From Pseudomonadota bacterium (GTDB lineage Bacteria > Pseudomonadota > Gammaproteobacteria > Steroidobacterales > Steroidobacteraceae), in assembly GCA_021808195.1 (NCBI GenBank), contig JAKBCE010000028.1:1-47012 (forward strand): a stretch of 47,012 nt of DNA, read 5' to 3'. Below the pieces are notes generated by a model. That model was given only the letters and a program-made list of their open reading frames with translations. It had not been told where the DNA came from and searched no databases. A program made the translations under genes and the position numbers. Of this stretch, positions 16,127 through 24,476 are shown in pieces. The stretch's first letter is position 1. Every line of letters begins with the position of its first letter.

Positions 16127-16804
16127 ATGCACACGAGTGAACGCACGCGACTGCGCGGAGTCGCCAACACGGAAACCGATTGCGCCTCCTGCCCGGCCTC
16201 GCGCCGCTGCTGGGGCGAGGCGTTGCCCAACGAGACCGTACATGCGCGGCGCGAGCCGCCGCTCGAGCGCGGGGCGCGCCTGATCGAACAGGGCGGCGCT
16301 CCGGCGCTGTTCATCGTGGCGACCGGCTGCCTGGTGCTGCGGGTCGGACTGCCCGACGGCTCGCAACGCGTGGTCGGCCTGCGTCTGCCCGGTGAGCTGG
16401 TGGGCCTGGAGAGCTACGCGCGCGGCGAGCAGACTTACACCGCCCAGGCGGCCAGCCCGAGCGCGGTGTGCCGGCTGCGCGTGCCGGCGCTCGGCACCGG
16501 TGCGGCGCACGGCGCGCTGCTCGAGCGGCTGCTGCTGAAGAGCGCGGCGCAACCGGAGCGCGCGGCCGCACCCTGGGCGGGACTGCCGGCCGTGGAGCGG
16601 GTTGCAGCGTTCATCGAGAATTACAGCCAGCGGGCACAGCTCAGCGGGCGCGAGGATCCGTTCAAATTGCCGCTCACCCGCGCCGACATCGGCTCGTACC
16701 TCGGGCTTGCGCCCGAGACCGTGGTGCGCGCGCTCGGGCACCTGAGCCAGGCGCAGCGCCTGGCGGTGCGGGGCCGCACGGTGCGACTCGGCGGCCCGGC
16801 CTGA
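16127..16804 (+). CDS. FNR-type oxygen-sensing regulator (Crp/Fnr family)
   Basis: A 225-aa Crp/Fnr regulator. The N-terminus has Cys19-x2-Cys22-x5-Cys28, the exact spacing of E. coli FNR's cluster cysteines, and Cys115 corresponds to the fourth ligand. It therefore probably carries an oxygen-labile [4Fe-4S] cluster. The cyclic-nucleotide-like beta-roll spans about residues 45-125, the dimer helix about 140-165 (AVERVAAFIENYSQR), and the helix-turn-helix LTRADIGSYLGLAPETVVRALGHL is at the C-terminal end. The recognition helix ETVVRAL contains the E-x-x-x-R pattern typical of FNR-site binders. ATG 16,127 is chosen because it gives the normal FNR N-terminus. No good ribosome site precedes it. 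Confidence 0.88.
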   Translation: MHTSERTRLRGVANTETDCASCPASRRCWGEALPNETVHARREPPLERGARLIEQGGAPALFIVATGCLVLRVGLPDGSQRVVGLRLPGELVGLESYARGEQTYTAQAASPSAVCRLRVPALGTGAAHGALLERLLLKSAAQPERAAAPWAGLPAVERVAAFIENYSQRAQLSGREDPFKLPLTRADIGSYLGLAPETVVRALGHLSQAQRLAVRGRTVRLGGPA

Positions 16805-16815
16805 GCCTGAGCCAC

Positions 16816-16839
16816 ACCCGCCCGCGCAGGCGGGCGGGT
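16816..16839 (+). terminator. perfect 10-bp hairpin between the FNR-like gene and kbl
   Basis: ACCCGCCCGC and GCGGGCGGGT pair perfectly around the loop GCAG, 11 bp after the regulator's stop. No T tract follows. Its last base is also the first base of the TATAAT box of kbl, so termination and initiation signals are interlocked. Confidence 0.5.
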
Positions 16840-16844
16840 ATAAT
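16839..16844 (+). promoter_or_regulatory. -10 element TATAAT for kbl-tdh
   Basis: A perfect TATAAT lies 8 bp before the first ATG of kbl (16,853). A start site 6-8 bp downstream would fall almost at the start codon, giving a leaderless or nearly leaderless mRNA. No -35 is visible. Confidence 0.45.
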
Positions 16845-16852
16845 TGGGGCGC

Positions 16853-18040
16853 ATGATGCCCCAACTCATCGAGCGGCTACGCTCAGAACTCACCGCCCTG
16901 AAGGATCAGGGTCTGTACAAGAACGAACGCGTGCTGGCCGGCCCGCAGGGAGCGAAGATCACGACCGGCGGGCACGCGGTCATCAATCTGTGCGCGAACA
17001 ATTACCTCGGGCTCGCCAGCGACCCGACGGTGTGCGCCGCGGCCCACGCGGCGCTCGATCAGTATGGCTTCGGGATGGCCTCGGTGCGCTTCATCTGCGG
17101 CACCCAGACCGTGCACAAGCAGCTCGAGCAGCGCCTGAGTGCATTCCTCGGCACCGAGGATGCCATCCTCTACTCCTCGTGCTTCGATGCCAATGGCGGA
17201 CTGTTCGAGACGCTGCTCGATGAGCGCGATGCAATCATCTCCGATGCGCTCAACCACGCCAGCATCATCGATGGCATCCGCCTGTGCAAGGCCGAACGGC
17301 TGCGCTACGCGAACAATGACATGGCCGAACTCGAGGCGTGCCTGCAGCGCACCGCCTCGGCCCGCACCCGCCTGATCGCCACCGACGGGGTGTTCTCGAT
17401 GGACGGCACGCTGGCAAACCTGCCGCGCATCTGCGAGCTCGCCGACCGCTACGATGCGCTGATCATGGTCGATGACTCGCACGCCACCGGCTTCATGGGC
17501 GCCCACGGCCGCGGCACGCCCGAGCACTGCGGGGTGGCCGAGCGCATCGATATCCTCACCGGCACGCTCGGCAAGGCGCTCGGCGGGGCGAGCGGCGGTT
17601 ACATCGCCTCGCGCGCCGAGGTGATCGAGTGGCTGCGCCAGCGCTCGCGGCCCTACCTGTTCTCGAACAGCATCCCGCCGGTGGTGGCCGCCGCGGCACT
17701 GCGCGTACTCGATCTGCTCGGTGAGCGGCCCGCGCTACGCACGCAGCTGCACGAGAACGCCCGCTACTTCCGCGCCGGGCTCGAGGCGCTCGGCTTTACG
17801 CTCAAGCCCGGCGAGCATCCGATCATCCCGGTGATGATCGGCGATGCCGCGCTCGCTGCGCGCATGGCCGAGCGGCTGCTCGCGCACGGGGTGTACGTGA
17901 TCGGCTTTTCCTTTCCGGTGGTGCCCAAGGGCCAAGCGCGCATCCGCACGCAGATGTCTGCGGCGCTGACGCGCACCGAGCTCGACACCGCCCTCGCGGC
18001 CTTTGCCGCCGTCGGACGTGAACTGGGAGTGATTCGATGA
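16853..18040 (+). CDS. kbl: glycine C-acetyltransferase (2-amino-3-ketobutyrate CoA ligase)
   Basis: PLP enzyme of the alpha-oxoamine synthase family that cleaves 2-amino-3-oxobutyrate with CoA to glycine and acetyl-CoA, the second step of threonine breakdown. The 395-aa protein has the internal aldimine Lys241 in [13 protein letters not shown]. The aspartate/histidine pair that contacts PLP is in VDDSHATG (residues 207-213), and the typical [14 protein letters not shown] segment is near residue 80. Two tandem ATGs (16,853 and 16,856) open the frame. The stop overlaps the tdh start by four bases (ATGA), indicating translational coupling in a kbl-tdh operon, the classic order. Confidence 0.96.
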   Translation: MMPQLIERLRSELTALKDQGLYKNERVLAGPQGAKITTGGHAVINLCANNYLGLASDPTVCAAAHAALDQYGFGMASVRFICGTQTVHKQLEQRLSAFLGTEDAILYSSCFDANGGLFETLLDERDAIISDALNHASIIDGIRLCKAERLRYANNDMAELEACLQRTASARTRLIATDGVFSMDGTLANLPRICELADRYDALIMVDDSHATGFMGAHGRGTPEHCGVAERIDILTGTLGKALGGASGGYIASRAEVIEWLRQRSRPYLFSNSIPPVVAAAALRVLDLLGERPALRTQLHENARYFRAGLEALGFTLKPGEHPIIPVMIGDAALAARMAERLLAHGVYVIGFSFPVVPKGQARIRTQMSAALTRTELDTALAAFAAVGRELGVIR

Positions 18041-19068
18041 AGGCGCTGGTGAAGAAGGAAGCGACTGCGGGCATTTGGCTCGAGGAGATCCCCGAGCCGA
18101 CGATCGGCCCGAATGACGTGCTCATCAAGATCGACAAGACCGCGATCTGCGGCACCGACATGCACATCTACAACTGGGACGCCTGGGCGCGCAAGACCAT
18201 CCCGGTGCCGATGGCGGTCGGGCACGAGTATTGCGGTCACATCGTCGAGCTCGGCTCGGAGGTGCGTGGCCTCACCGTCGGCGATCGGGTCTCGGGCGAG
18301 GGGCACATCACCTGCGGGCACTGCCGCAACTGTCGCGCCGGGCGGCGCCATCTGTGCCGCAACACGGTCGGGGTCGGCGTCAACCGCCCCGGAGCGTTTG
18401 CCGAGTATCTGTCGATCCCGGCGAGCAACGCCTTCAAGCTGCCGGACTCGATCAGCGATGACGTCGCCTCGATCCTCGATCCGTTCGGCAACGCCACGCA
18501 CACCGCGCTGGCCTTCAACATGGTGGGTGAGGACGTGCTGATCACCGGCGCCGGCCCGATCGGCATCATGGCGGTGGCCATCGCTCGGTTCGTCGGCGCG
18601 CGCCACGTGGTGATCACGGACGTCAACGACTATCGCCTGGAGCTCGCGCGCCAGATGGGCGCCACGCGCAGCGTGAACGTGCAGCGCGAGACGCTCGATC
18701 AGACCATGCGCGATCTGGGCATGCAGGAGGGCTGGGACGTCGGGCTCGAGATGTCGGGCAACACCGCGGCATTTCGCGACCTGTTGCGCACCATGCACCA
18801 CGGCGGTTCGGTGGCTCTGCTCGGCATCCCGCCGGAGGAGACCGCCATCGACTGGAACCAGGTGATCTTCAAGGGGCTCACCCTGAAGGGCATCTACGGG
18901 CGGGAGATGTTCGAGACCTGGTACAAGATGGCGAGCCTGCTGCAGAGCGGCCTCGATCTGACCCCGGTGATCACCCACCACCTGCCCATTCAGGACTACC
19001 CGCAGGCATTCAACATCATGGGCTCGGGACGCTCGGGCAAGGTGATCCTCGACTGGCAGACGCTCTAG
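18037..19068 (+). CDS. tdh: L-threonine 3-dehydrogenase
   Basis: Zinc-dependent NAD+ oxidoreductase of the medium-chain dehydrogenase family. It oxidises threonine to 2-amino-3-oxobutyrate, passed directly to Kbl. Catalytic zinc ligands are Cys38, His63 and Glu64. The structural zinc loop has Cys93, Cys96, Cys99 and Cys107. The Rossmann glycine motif is GAGPIG near residue 168. The tdh-specific signatures [11 protein letters not shown] and [10 protein letters not shown] are intact. At 343 aa it is full-length. It ends 30 bp before the convergent sppA stop. Confidence 0.97.
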   Translation: MKALVKKEATAGIWLEEIPEPTIGPNDVLIKIDKTAICGTDMHIYNWDAWARKTIPVPMAVGHEYCGHIVELGSEVRGLTVGDRVSGEGHITCGHCRNCRAGRRHLCRNTVGVGVNRPGAFAEYLSIPASNAFKLPDSISDDVASILDPFGNATHTALAFNMVGEDVLITGAGPIGIMAVAIARFVGARHVVITDVNDYRLELARQMGATRSVNVQRETLDQTMRDLGMQEGWDVGLEMSGNTAAFRDLLRTMHHGGSVALLGIPPEETAIDWNQVIFKGLTLKGIYGREMFETWYKMASLLQSGLDLTPVITHHLPIQDYPQAFNIMGSGRSGKVILDWQTL

Positions 19069-19098
19069 GGCGTCGCGGCGCCGGCCCTCGGCGAGCGC

Positions 19099-20943
19099 TC
19101 AGGGCCGGCCGCAGAGGCAGTAGGCGTACAGCCCGCCGTGTGCGCCGAAGCGCTCAAGCTCGGTGAGCGGCTGCGCGTACTCGCGCAGCCGCGCGGCCAG
19201 CGGACCCAACCCCGGCACGCTCACCTGCGGCCCGAACAGCGAGACGGCGGCGAAGGCGGCCCGGGCCTGCGCCCGTTGCAGTAGCTCCTGCGTCCACGAC
19301 AGCCGCGGATGGATGAACTGCACGTGGTAGTGGGTCAGTTTGGCGAGCTTCGCCGCCGCATGCACGGCGTCCTCGAGCGTGCCGAGGTGATCGACGAGGC
19401 CGATGTGCCGTGCTGCGGCACCGGCCCATACGTGGCCCTGGCCGATCGCATTCACCTGAGCATCGCTCAGGTGCCGACCGGCGGCCACGCGTGCGACGAA
19501 CTCGGCATAGCCGCGCTCGATCTGCGAGCGGATCAGCAGTTTCGAGTCCGCATTGAGCGGCTGGCCCAGGGATTCCTGGCCGGCGAGCGGGCCGGTACCC
19601 ACTCCGTCGCTGGTGATGCCGAACCGCGCAAGCGCGCGATGGAAAGTTGGGATGATGGCGAAGATGCCAATCGAGCCGGTGAGCGTGGCGGGACTGGCGA
19701 AGATCTCATTGGCGGGCGCGGCGATGTAGTAGCCCCCCGAGGCGGCCAGATCGCCCATCGAGACCACGAGCGGCTTGCCGCTGGCGCGCAGGGCGAGCAG
19801 CGCGTGGTAGATCTCCTCCGCCGCCGTCACACTGCCGCCGGGGCTGTCGATGCGCAGCACCACCGCCTTGACGTGTTTGTCGAGACGCGCCGCGCGGATC
19901 AGGCGCGAGAGCGACTCCCCGCCGATCACCCCCGGGGGCTGATCGCCATCGACAATGTCGCCGGAGGCGACGATCACGCCGATGCGTGCCGTATCGGCGC
20001 TCGGAGCGCTCGCCTCGCTGCGCACGAGATCGGCGTACTCGTGCGCCGAAACCGCATTGAACGAGCCGTCCTTGTCGGCGCCGACCAGCTGGCTGATGCG
20101 CTGCTCGAACTGCTGTTTGTCGGCGAGCTTGGTGACCAGATGCGCCCGCAGAGCCACCTGGGCGGCATCGCCGTCGGCTGCGGCAATCGTCTTCGGCAGC
20201 GTGCCCACATAATCGGCAATGGCGCTGACCGGCAGGCCGCGCGCCCGCGCGACCTGCTGCTCATAGGTCGCCCAGAGCGAGTCCAGATACGCGCTGCTCT
20301 GCGCCCGGTCGGCCTTGGACATCCCATCGCGCGTGAACACCTCCACCGCGCTTTTGTACTTGCCGACGCGGAACACGTGCACGTTCACGCCGAGCTTTTT
20401 CAGCAGGCCGTGGAAGTACAACGAGTAGCGGCCGAAGCCGCGCATCAGCACATAGCCGTTGGGATCGAGATAGACGTGATTGGCCTCGGCGGCGAGGAAG
20501 TACTGGTCCTGGTTGTAGGCGGTGCCGAAGGCGTACACCGGCTTGCCGCTGGCGCGGAACACGCGGATGGCCCGCGCGAGTTCCTCGAGCATCGGCAGCC
20601 CGGCGTTGTCCATGTCATCGAGATCGAGCACCAGGGCGTGGATGCGCGGGTCCTTGGCGCCGGCGCGGATCGCATCGACCAGCGTCCACAGCAGCGTCTC
20701 GTGCACGCCATCGCCCTGGGCGTTCTCGATGGCCCGCTCGACCGGGTCACCAGTGTACTGCTCCACCAGCCGCCCCTGCGGGGCGATCACGAGCGCGGCG
20801 CGCTCGGGCATGCTCGGCATCGCCTCGTGCAGCACGCCGACCAGAAAGCCGACGATGGCGAGCAGCAGCGCCAGGTGCAGCACCTTGCGCAGCCCATCCA
20901 GGCCGCGCCACACCCCGAGCAGGATCTTGCGCACGCTCGCCAT
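19099..20943 (-). CDS. sppA: signal peptide peptidase SppA, 67-kDa type
   Basis: Inner-membrane serine protease that digests signal peptides left after secretion. The 614-aa protein is the long, duplicated form. An N-terminal anchor helix (about residues 22-38) is followed by a first ClpP-like domain with the general base Lys197 in FRVGKYKSAVE and a second domain with the nucleophile Ser402 in GDLAASGGYYIA. The motif LRIDSPGGSVTAAE precedes the serine. Lys and Ser from different repeats form the dyad, as in E. coli SppA. It starts 11 bp after rplS and is probably read through from the ribosomal operon, an uncommon neighbour for sppA. Confidence 0.95.
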   Translation of the reverse strand: MASVRKILLGVWRGLDGLRKVLHLALLLAIVGFLVGVLHEAMPSMPERAALVIAPQGRLVEQYTGDPVERAIENAQGDGVHETLLWTLVDAIRAGAKDPRIHALVLDLDDMDNAGLPMLEELARAIRVFRASGKPVYAFGTAYNQDQYFLAAEANHVYLDPNGYVLMRGFGRYSLYFHGLLKKLGVNVHVFRVGKYKSAVEVFTRDGMSKADRAQSSAYLDSLWATYEQQVARARGLPVSAIADYVGTLPKTIAAADGDAAQVALRAHLVTKLADKQQFEQRISQLVGADKDGSFNAVSAHEYADLVRSEASAPSADTARIGVIVASGDIVDGDQPPGVIGGESLSRLIRAARLDKHVKAVVLRIDSPGGSVTAAEEIYHALLALRASGKPLVVSMGDLAASGGYYIAAPANEIFASPATLTGSIGIFAIIPTFHRALARFGITSDGVGTGPLAGQESLGQPLNADSKLLIRSQIERGYAEFVARVAAGRHLSDAQVNAIGQGHVWAGAAARHIGLVDHLGTLEDAVHAAAKLAKLTHYHVQFIHPRLSWTQELLQRAQARAAFAAVSLFGPQVSVPGLGPLAARLREYAQPLTELERFGAHGGLYAYCLCGRP

Positions 20944-20954
20944 GGCGGGACCGA

Positions 20955-21299
20955 TCAGAGCTTCTCTTCGATCCTCGCGGCCTTGCCCGAGCGCTCACGC
21001 AGGTAGTACAGCTTGGCGCGGCGCACCTGGCCGCGGCGCTTGACGCTGATGTCGCTGATCGAGGGGCTGTAGGCCTGGAAGACCCGCTCGACGCCCTCGC
21101 CGTGGGAGATCTTGCGGACCGTGAACGAGGAGTTCAGGCCCCGGTTGCTGCGCGCGATCACCACCCCTTCGTAGGCCTGCACGCGCTCGCGGTCGCCTTC
21201 GACCACCTTCACCTGCACGACCACGGTGTCACCGGGCTTGAAGTCCGGCAGCTTGCGGGTCATGCGCTCTTGCTCGAGTTGTTGAATGATATTGCTCAT
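20955..21299 (-). CDS. rplS: 50S ribosomal protein L19
   Basis: The 114-aa L19 sequence is canonical: [39 protein letters not shown] split over two strands, [17 protein letters not shown], and [18 protein letters not shown] at the end. It sits at the 30S-50S interface of the ribosome. It is the last gene of the conserved rpsP-rimM-trmD-rplS operon, 4 bp after trmD, with sppA appended downstream. Confidence 0.98.
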   Translation of the reverse strand: MSNIIQQLEQERMTRKLPDFKPGDTVVVQVKVVEGDRERVQAYEGVVIARSNRGLNSSFTVRKISHGEGVERVFQAYSPSISDISVKRRGQVRRAKLYYLRERSGKAARIEEKL

Positions 21300-21303
21300 G
21301 GTC

Positions 21304-22062
21304 TCATCCTCGATCGTTTCCCTCGACCGCCGCTGCGGCGAGGAACTCGTCTAGTAACCGCTGCGCCTCGGGCGAGAGCGCTCGCCCCAGGATCAGATCC
21401 GGGCGGCGGCGCCAGGTGCGCACCACCGCCTGCCCGAGTCGCCAGCGGTCGATGTCGGCATGGTTGCCGGACAACAGCACCTTTGGCACCTCCAGGCCCT
21501 CAAATACCTCAGGCCGCGTGTAGTGCGGCCAGTCGAGCAGTCCGTTCGAAAACGAATCGAACTCGCTCGAGCGCTCATCGCCGAGCACCCCGGGCAGCAG
21601 CCGCGCCACCGCGTCGATCACCGTCAACGCCGGCAGCTCCCCGCCCGAGAGCACATAATCCCCGATCGACACCTCCCGATCGATCCCGAGCGTGATCACC
21701 CGCTCGTCCAGCCCCTCGTAGCGTCCCGCCACGAGCAACAGCCCCGGCAGCCCGGCGAACTCCCGGGCCAGCCCCTGGCTGAACCGCTCGCCCTGCGCCG
21801 AGAGGCACACCCGCGCACTGCCCGCCGGCAGCCGGGCCGCCGCGGCGCGAATCGCCGCGAGCATCGGCTCGGGCTTGAGCACCATGCCCGGCCCGCCGCC
21901 GTAGGGCCGATCATCCACCGTGCGGTGCGGATCGTGAGTGTGATCCCGCGGATCCTCCGTTCCCACCGTCAGCCGGCCGCTCGCGAGCGCCCGCCCGATC
22001 ACCCCGAAGCGCAGCGCGTCGCTGATCATCGGCGGAAACAGCGTGACCACTTCGATCTGCAT
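21304..22062 (-). CDS. trmD: tRNA (guanine37-N1)-methyltransferase
   Basis: SPOUT-fold enzyme methylating G37 next to the anticodon of tRNAs with G36, which prevents +1 frameshifting. The 252-aa protein carries the trefoil-knot S-adenosylmethionine site: [11 protein letters not shown] and [30 protein letters not shown]. The N-terminal start [11 protein letters not shown] and the [14 protein letters not shown] segment are also diagnostic. It lies 33 bp after rimM and 4 bp before rplS in the standard operon. Confidence 0.97.
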   Translation of the reverse strand: MQIEVVTLFPPMISDALRFGVIGRALASGRLTVGTEDPRDHTHDPHRTVDDRPYGGGPGMVLKPEPMLAAIRAAAARLPAGSARVCLSAQGERFSQGLAREFAGLPGLLLVAGRYEGLDERVITLGIDREVSIGDYVLSGGELPALTVIDAVARLLPGVLGDERSSEFDSFSNGLLDWPHYTRPEVFEGLEVPKVLLSGNHADIDRWRLGQAVVRTWRRRPDLILGRALSPEAQRLLDEFLAAAAVEGNDRG

Positions 22063-22095
22063 CGCACGCCCATCCGCCGTGTGCGCGGCCGCGAC

Positions 22096-22641
22096 TCAAA
22101 GCTCCACCGGCCAGTCCACCAGTATCTGCCGGGCCGCCAGATCGACCTGCAGCAGATGCGTCGGGTCCGCCAGCACCCAATGCTCGCGCCCCGCGCGCCC
22201 GGTGCTCAAAGCCGGCTCAGTGCCGGGCTCCTCCACCACCATGACGGCCCCTGCGGGCGCGTCGACAAAATAGGCCACCGTGCCGAGCTCGTGCCCGTCG
22301 GTGTTGCGCACCGCGAAACCGATCAGGTCCGCGCGGTAGTACTGCCGTTCACCGGCCGGGGGCAGCGCCTCGCGCTCGACCTCGACCATCGCGCCGGTGA
22401 GCGCCGCCGCGGCATCCCGATCCGCAACACCCTCCAGCCGCGCAACCAGCCGCCCAGCGTGTGCCCTGCCCTCGAGCACTCGCAGCGTCTGCGCCGCGCC
22501 GCTGGGGCGCGCCAGATGCCACTCGCCGTACTCGAGCAGTGCCTCGGGCGGGTCGGTGTACGAGGACACGTGCACCCACCCGGCCAGCCCGTACGGCGCA
22601 CCGATACGCCCGAGCTCAACCCATGGGGAGCCGGCGTGCAC
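22096..22641 (-). CDS. rimM: 16S rRNA processing protein RimM
   Basis: A 181-aa maturation factor for the 30S head that binds S19. The N-terminal RimM domain is recognised by VELGRIGAPYGLAGWVHV, and the C-terminal PRC-barrel by YYRADLIGFAVRNTDGHELGTV and a final VDLAARQILVDWPVEL. Some linker residues are Ala-rich as in other high-GC genomes. It occupies the normal position between rpsP (24 bp gap) and trmD. Confidence 0.94.
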   Translation of the reverse strand: MHAGSPWVELGRIGAPYGLAGWVHVSSYTDPPEALLEYGEWHLARPSGAAQTLRVLEGRAHAGRLVARLEGVADRDAAAALTGAMVEVEREALPPAGERQYYRADLIGFAVRNTDGHELGTVAYFVDAPAGAVMVVEEPGTEPALSTGRAGREHWVLADPTHLLQVDLAARQILVDWPVEL

Positions 22642-22665
22642 GGCAGGCCCTACGGCCGGCTCGAC

Positions 22666-22920
22666 TCAGGCCGCAGCCTGTTTGCGGTACGAAGCCAACA
22701 GCGAACGGACGCGCTCCGAGGGCTGTGCGCCCTGGCCGACCCAGTAGTCGATACGGGGCAGGTCAAGCTTCAGCTTGACGTCACCGCGGCCGGCGATCGG
22801 GTTGAAAAACCCGACGTTCTCCAGGCTGGCTCCGCCCTGGCGCTTGCGGCTGTCCGTCACCACGACGTGATAAAAGGGCTGATTCCGCGCCCCGCGCCGG
22901 GTCAGGCGAATGGTTACCAT
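22666..22920 (-). CDS. rpsP: 30S ribosomal protein S16
   Basis: The 84-aa S16 begins MVTIRLTRRGARNQPFYHVVV and continues with the family's DSRKRQGGASLENVGFFNP and the tail-side DYWVGQGAQPSERVRSLL. It is needed for assembly of the 30S body. The ATG at 22,920 is the correct start; a GTG/TTG-led upstream extension is not conserved. First gene of the rpsP-rimM-trmD-rplS operon. Confidence 0.98.
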   Translation of the reverse strand: MVTIRLTRRGARNQPFYHVVVTDSRKRQGGASLENVGFFNPIAGRGDVKLKLDLPRIDYWVGQGAQPSERVRSLLASYRKQAAA

Positions 22921-22987
22921 GATCTTGTCGCTCTCACAGGTCCGATTGGGACGGGCCCGCGGCACCGCCCCTCAAAAAAGAGCGCGG

Positions 22988-23016
22988 ATTCTACGGGCTT
23001 ATTGCCCGCACCGAAA
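22988..23016 (-). promoter_or_regulatory. candidate rpsP operon promoter
   Basis: On the minus strand a TAGAAT -10 (22,988-22,993) is preceded at 17 bp by TTTCGG (23,011-23,016), a weak -35. A GC-rich discriminator (CCGCGC) follows, as expected for stringently controlled ribosomal promoters. It lies about 70 bp before the rpsP start. Confidence 0.5.
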
Positions 23017-23053
23017 GGGGCTGGCGGTAATTTTCACGCCCGGCGGTCCCCGG

Positions 23054-23073
23054 CGGCGGCCCGCGGGCCGCCG
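23054..23073 (-). terminator. 20-bp perfect GC palindrome after ffh
   Basis: A perfect palindrome, CGGCGGCCCG / CGGGCCGCCG, begins 10 bp beyond the ffh stop. It could fold as a hairpin and end the ffh transcript before the separate rpsP promoter. No U tract follows. Confidence 0.45.
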
Positions 23074-23082
23074 AAGCGTGAG

Positions 23083-24423
23083 CTAGGGCATCTTGCCCTG
23101 CAGCGCCCCGAGCATCTGGCGCAGCCGCCCGCCGCGCATCTGCTTCATCATGCGCTGCATCTGCTGGAACTGCTTCAGCAGCCGATTGACGTCCTGGACC
23201 TGCACGCCGGCGCCGCGGGCGATGCGCCGGCGGCGCGAGCCGTCGATCACAGCGGGCGAGTAGCGCTCGCGCGGGGTCATGGAATTGATGATCGCAATCT
23301 GCCGGCGCACGTCCCGGTCGCCCTGCTCCGGGGTGATCGCCCCTTTCTGCGCCGCCGTGGGCAGCTTGTCCATCAGCGAGGCGAGACCGCCCATCTTCTG
23401 CACCTGCTCGAGCTGGGTCTTCAGGTCCCCGAGATTGAAGCCCTTGCCCTTGACCACCTTGCGCGCCAGGCGCTCGGCCGACTCGCGGTCGACCTGCCGC
23501 TGCACCTGCTCGACCAGGCTCACCACATCGCCCATGCCGAGGATGCGCGAGGCCATGCGCTCGGGGTCAAAGGGCGCGAGCGCCTCGGTCTTCTCCCCCA
23601 TGCCGAGAAAGACGATGGGCTTGCCGGTGATCTGCCGCACCGAGAGCGCCGCACCGCCGCGGGCATCGCCATCGGCTTTGGTGAGCACGATGCCGGTGAG
23701 CTCGAGCGCCGCGCTGAAGGCGCGCGCGGCGTTCACCGCGTCCTGCCCGGCCATCGCATCGACCACGAACAGCCGTTCCGAGGGCTGGACCGCGCGGTCG
23801 ATCTGGCGCACCTCCTCCATCAGGGCCTCATCGACGTGCAGCCGCCCGGCGGTATCGACGATGAGCACGTCGAACACGCCCCGGCGCGCCTCCTCGAGCG
23901 CCGCGCTCGCGATCTGCGCCGGCGGTGCGGCCGGATCGGCCGCGATGTAGTGCGCCTCGATCTGTCCGGCCAGCCGCTCGAGCTGCAGCATCGCCGCCGG
24001 GCGGCGCACGTCGGTGCTGACCAGCGCGACGCGCTTTTTCTGCGTCTCGATCAGCCAGCGGGCGAGCTTGGCGGCGGTGGTGGTCTTGCCCGCGCCCTGC
24101 AGGCCGGCGAGCAGCACCACCACCGGCGGCTGGGCGCGCAGCTGAAATCCGGCGCCGCCCCCGCCCATGAGCGTGACCAGCTCGCGGTGCAGGATGCCGA
24201 CGAAGGCCTGACCGGGGGTGAGGCTCTGGGCGACCTCGGCGCCGAGTGCGCGGGTCTTGACCGACTCGATGAAGGTCTTGACCACCGGCACGGCGACGTC
24301 CGCCTCGAGCAGCGCCACGCGCACCTCGCGCAGCGCCGTGCCAATGTTCTCCTCGGTGATGCGGCCGCGGCCGCGCAGCGTGTCGAGGGTTCGGGAGAGT
24401 CGAGAGGTGAGGGCTTCGAACAT
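23083..24423 (-). CDS. ffh: signal recognition particle protein Ffh
   Basis: SRP54 GTPase that binds signal sequences of nascent membrane proteins and 4.5S RNA and targets them to FtsY. The 446-aa protein has the helical N domain (LTSRLSRTLDTLRGRG), the G domain with P-loop GLQGAGKTTT and closing loop VDTAGRLHVDE, then TKADGDARGG, and the methionine-rich M domain (MTPRERYSP, then QQMQRMMKQMRGG). The ATG at 24,423 is the conventional start (MFEALTSRL). It is the most upstream gene on the minus strand and is divergent from the CNNM gene. Confidence 0.97.
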   Translation of the reverse strand: MFEALTSRLSRTLDTLRGRGRITEENIGTALREVRVALLEADVAVPVVKTFIESVKTRALGAEVAQSLTPGQAFVGILHRELVTLMGGGGAGFQLRAQPPVVVLLAGLQGAGKTTTAAKLARWLIETQKKRVALVSTDVRRPAAMLQLERLAGQIEAHYIAADPAAPPAQIASAALEEARRGVFDVLIVDTAGRLHVDEALMEEVRQIDRAVQPSERLFVVDAMAGQDAVNAARAFSAALELTGIVLTKADGDARGGAALSVRQITGKPIVFLGMGEKTEALAPFDPERMASRILGMGDVVSLVEQVQRQVDRESAERLARKVVKGKGFNLGDLKTQLEQVQKMGGLASLMDKLPTAAQKGAITPEQGDRDVRRQIAIINSMTPRERYSPAVIDGSRRRRIARGAGVQVQDVNRLLKQFQQMQRMMKQMRGGRLRQMLGALQGKMP

Positions 24424-24450
24424 GATGTGACGAATCCGATGCGGGCAGCC

Positions 24451-24456
24451 ATTATA
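24451..24456 (-). promoter_or_regulatory. -10 element TATAAT for ffh
   Basis: A perfect TATAAT on the minus strand lies 27 bp before the ffh ATG, in the 53-bp spacer shared with the divergent TTG-initiated gene. No clear -35 is present; its position would overlap the other gene's ribosome site. Confidence 0.5.
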
Positions 24457-24476
24457 GAGCCAAGGAGGGTCCGCAC

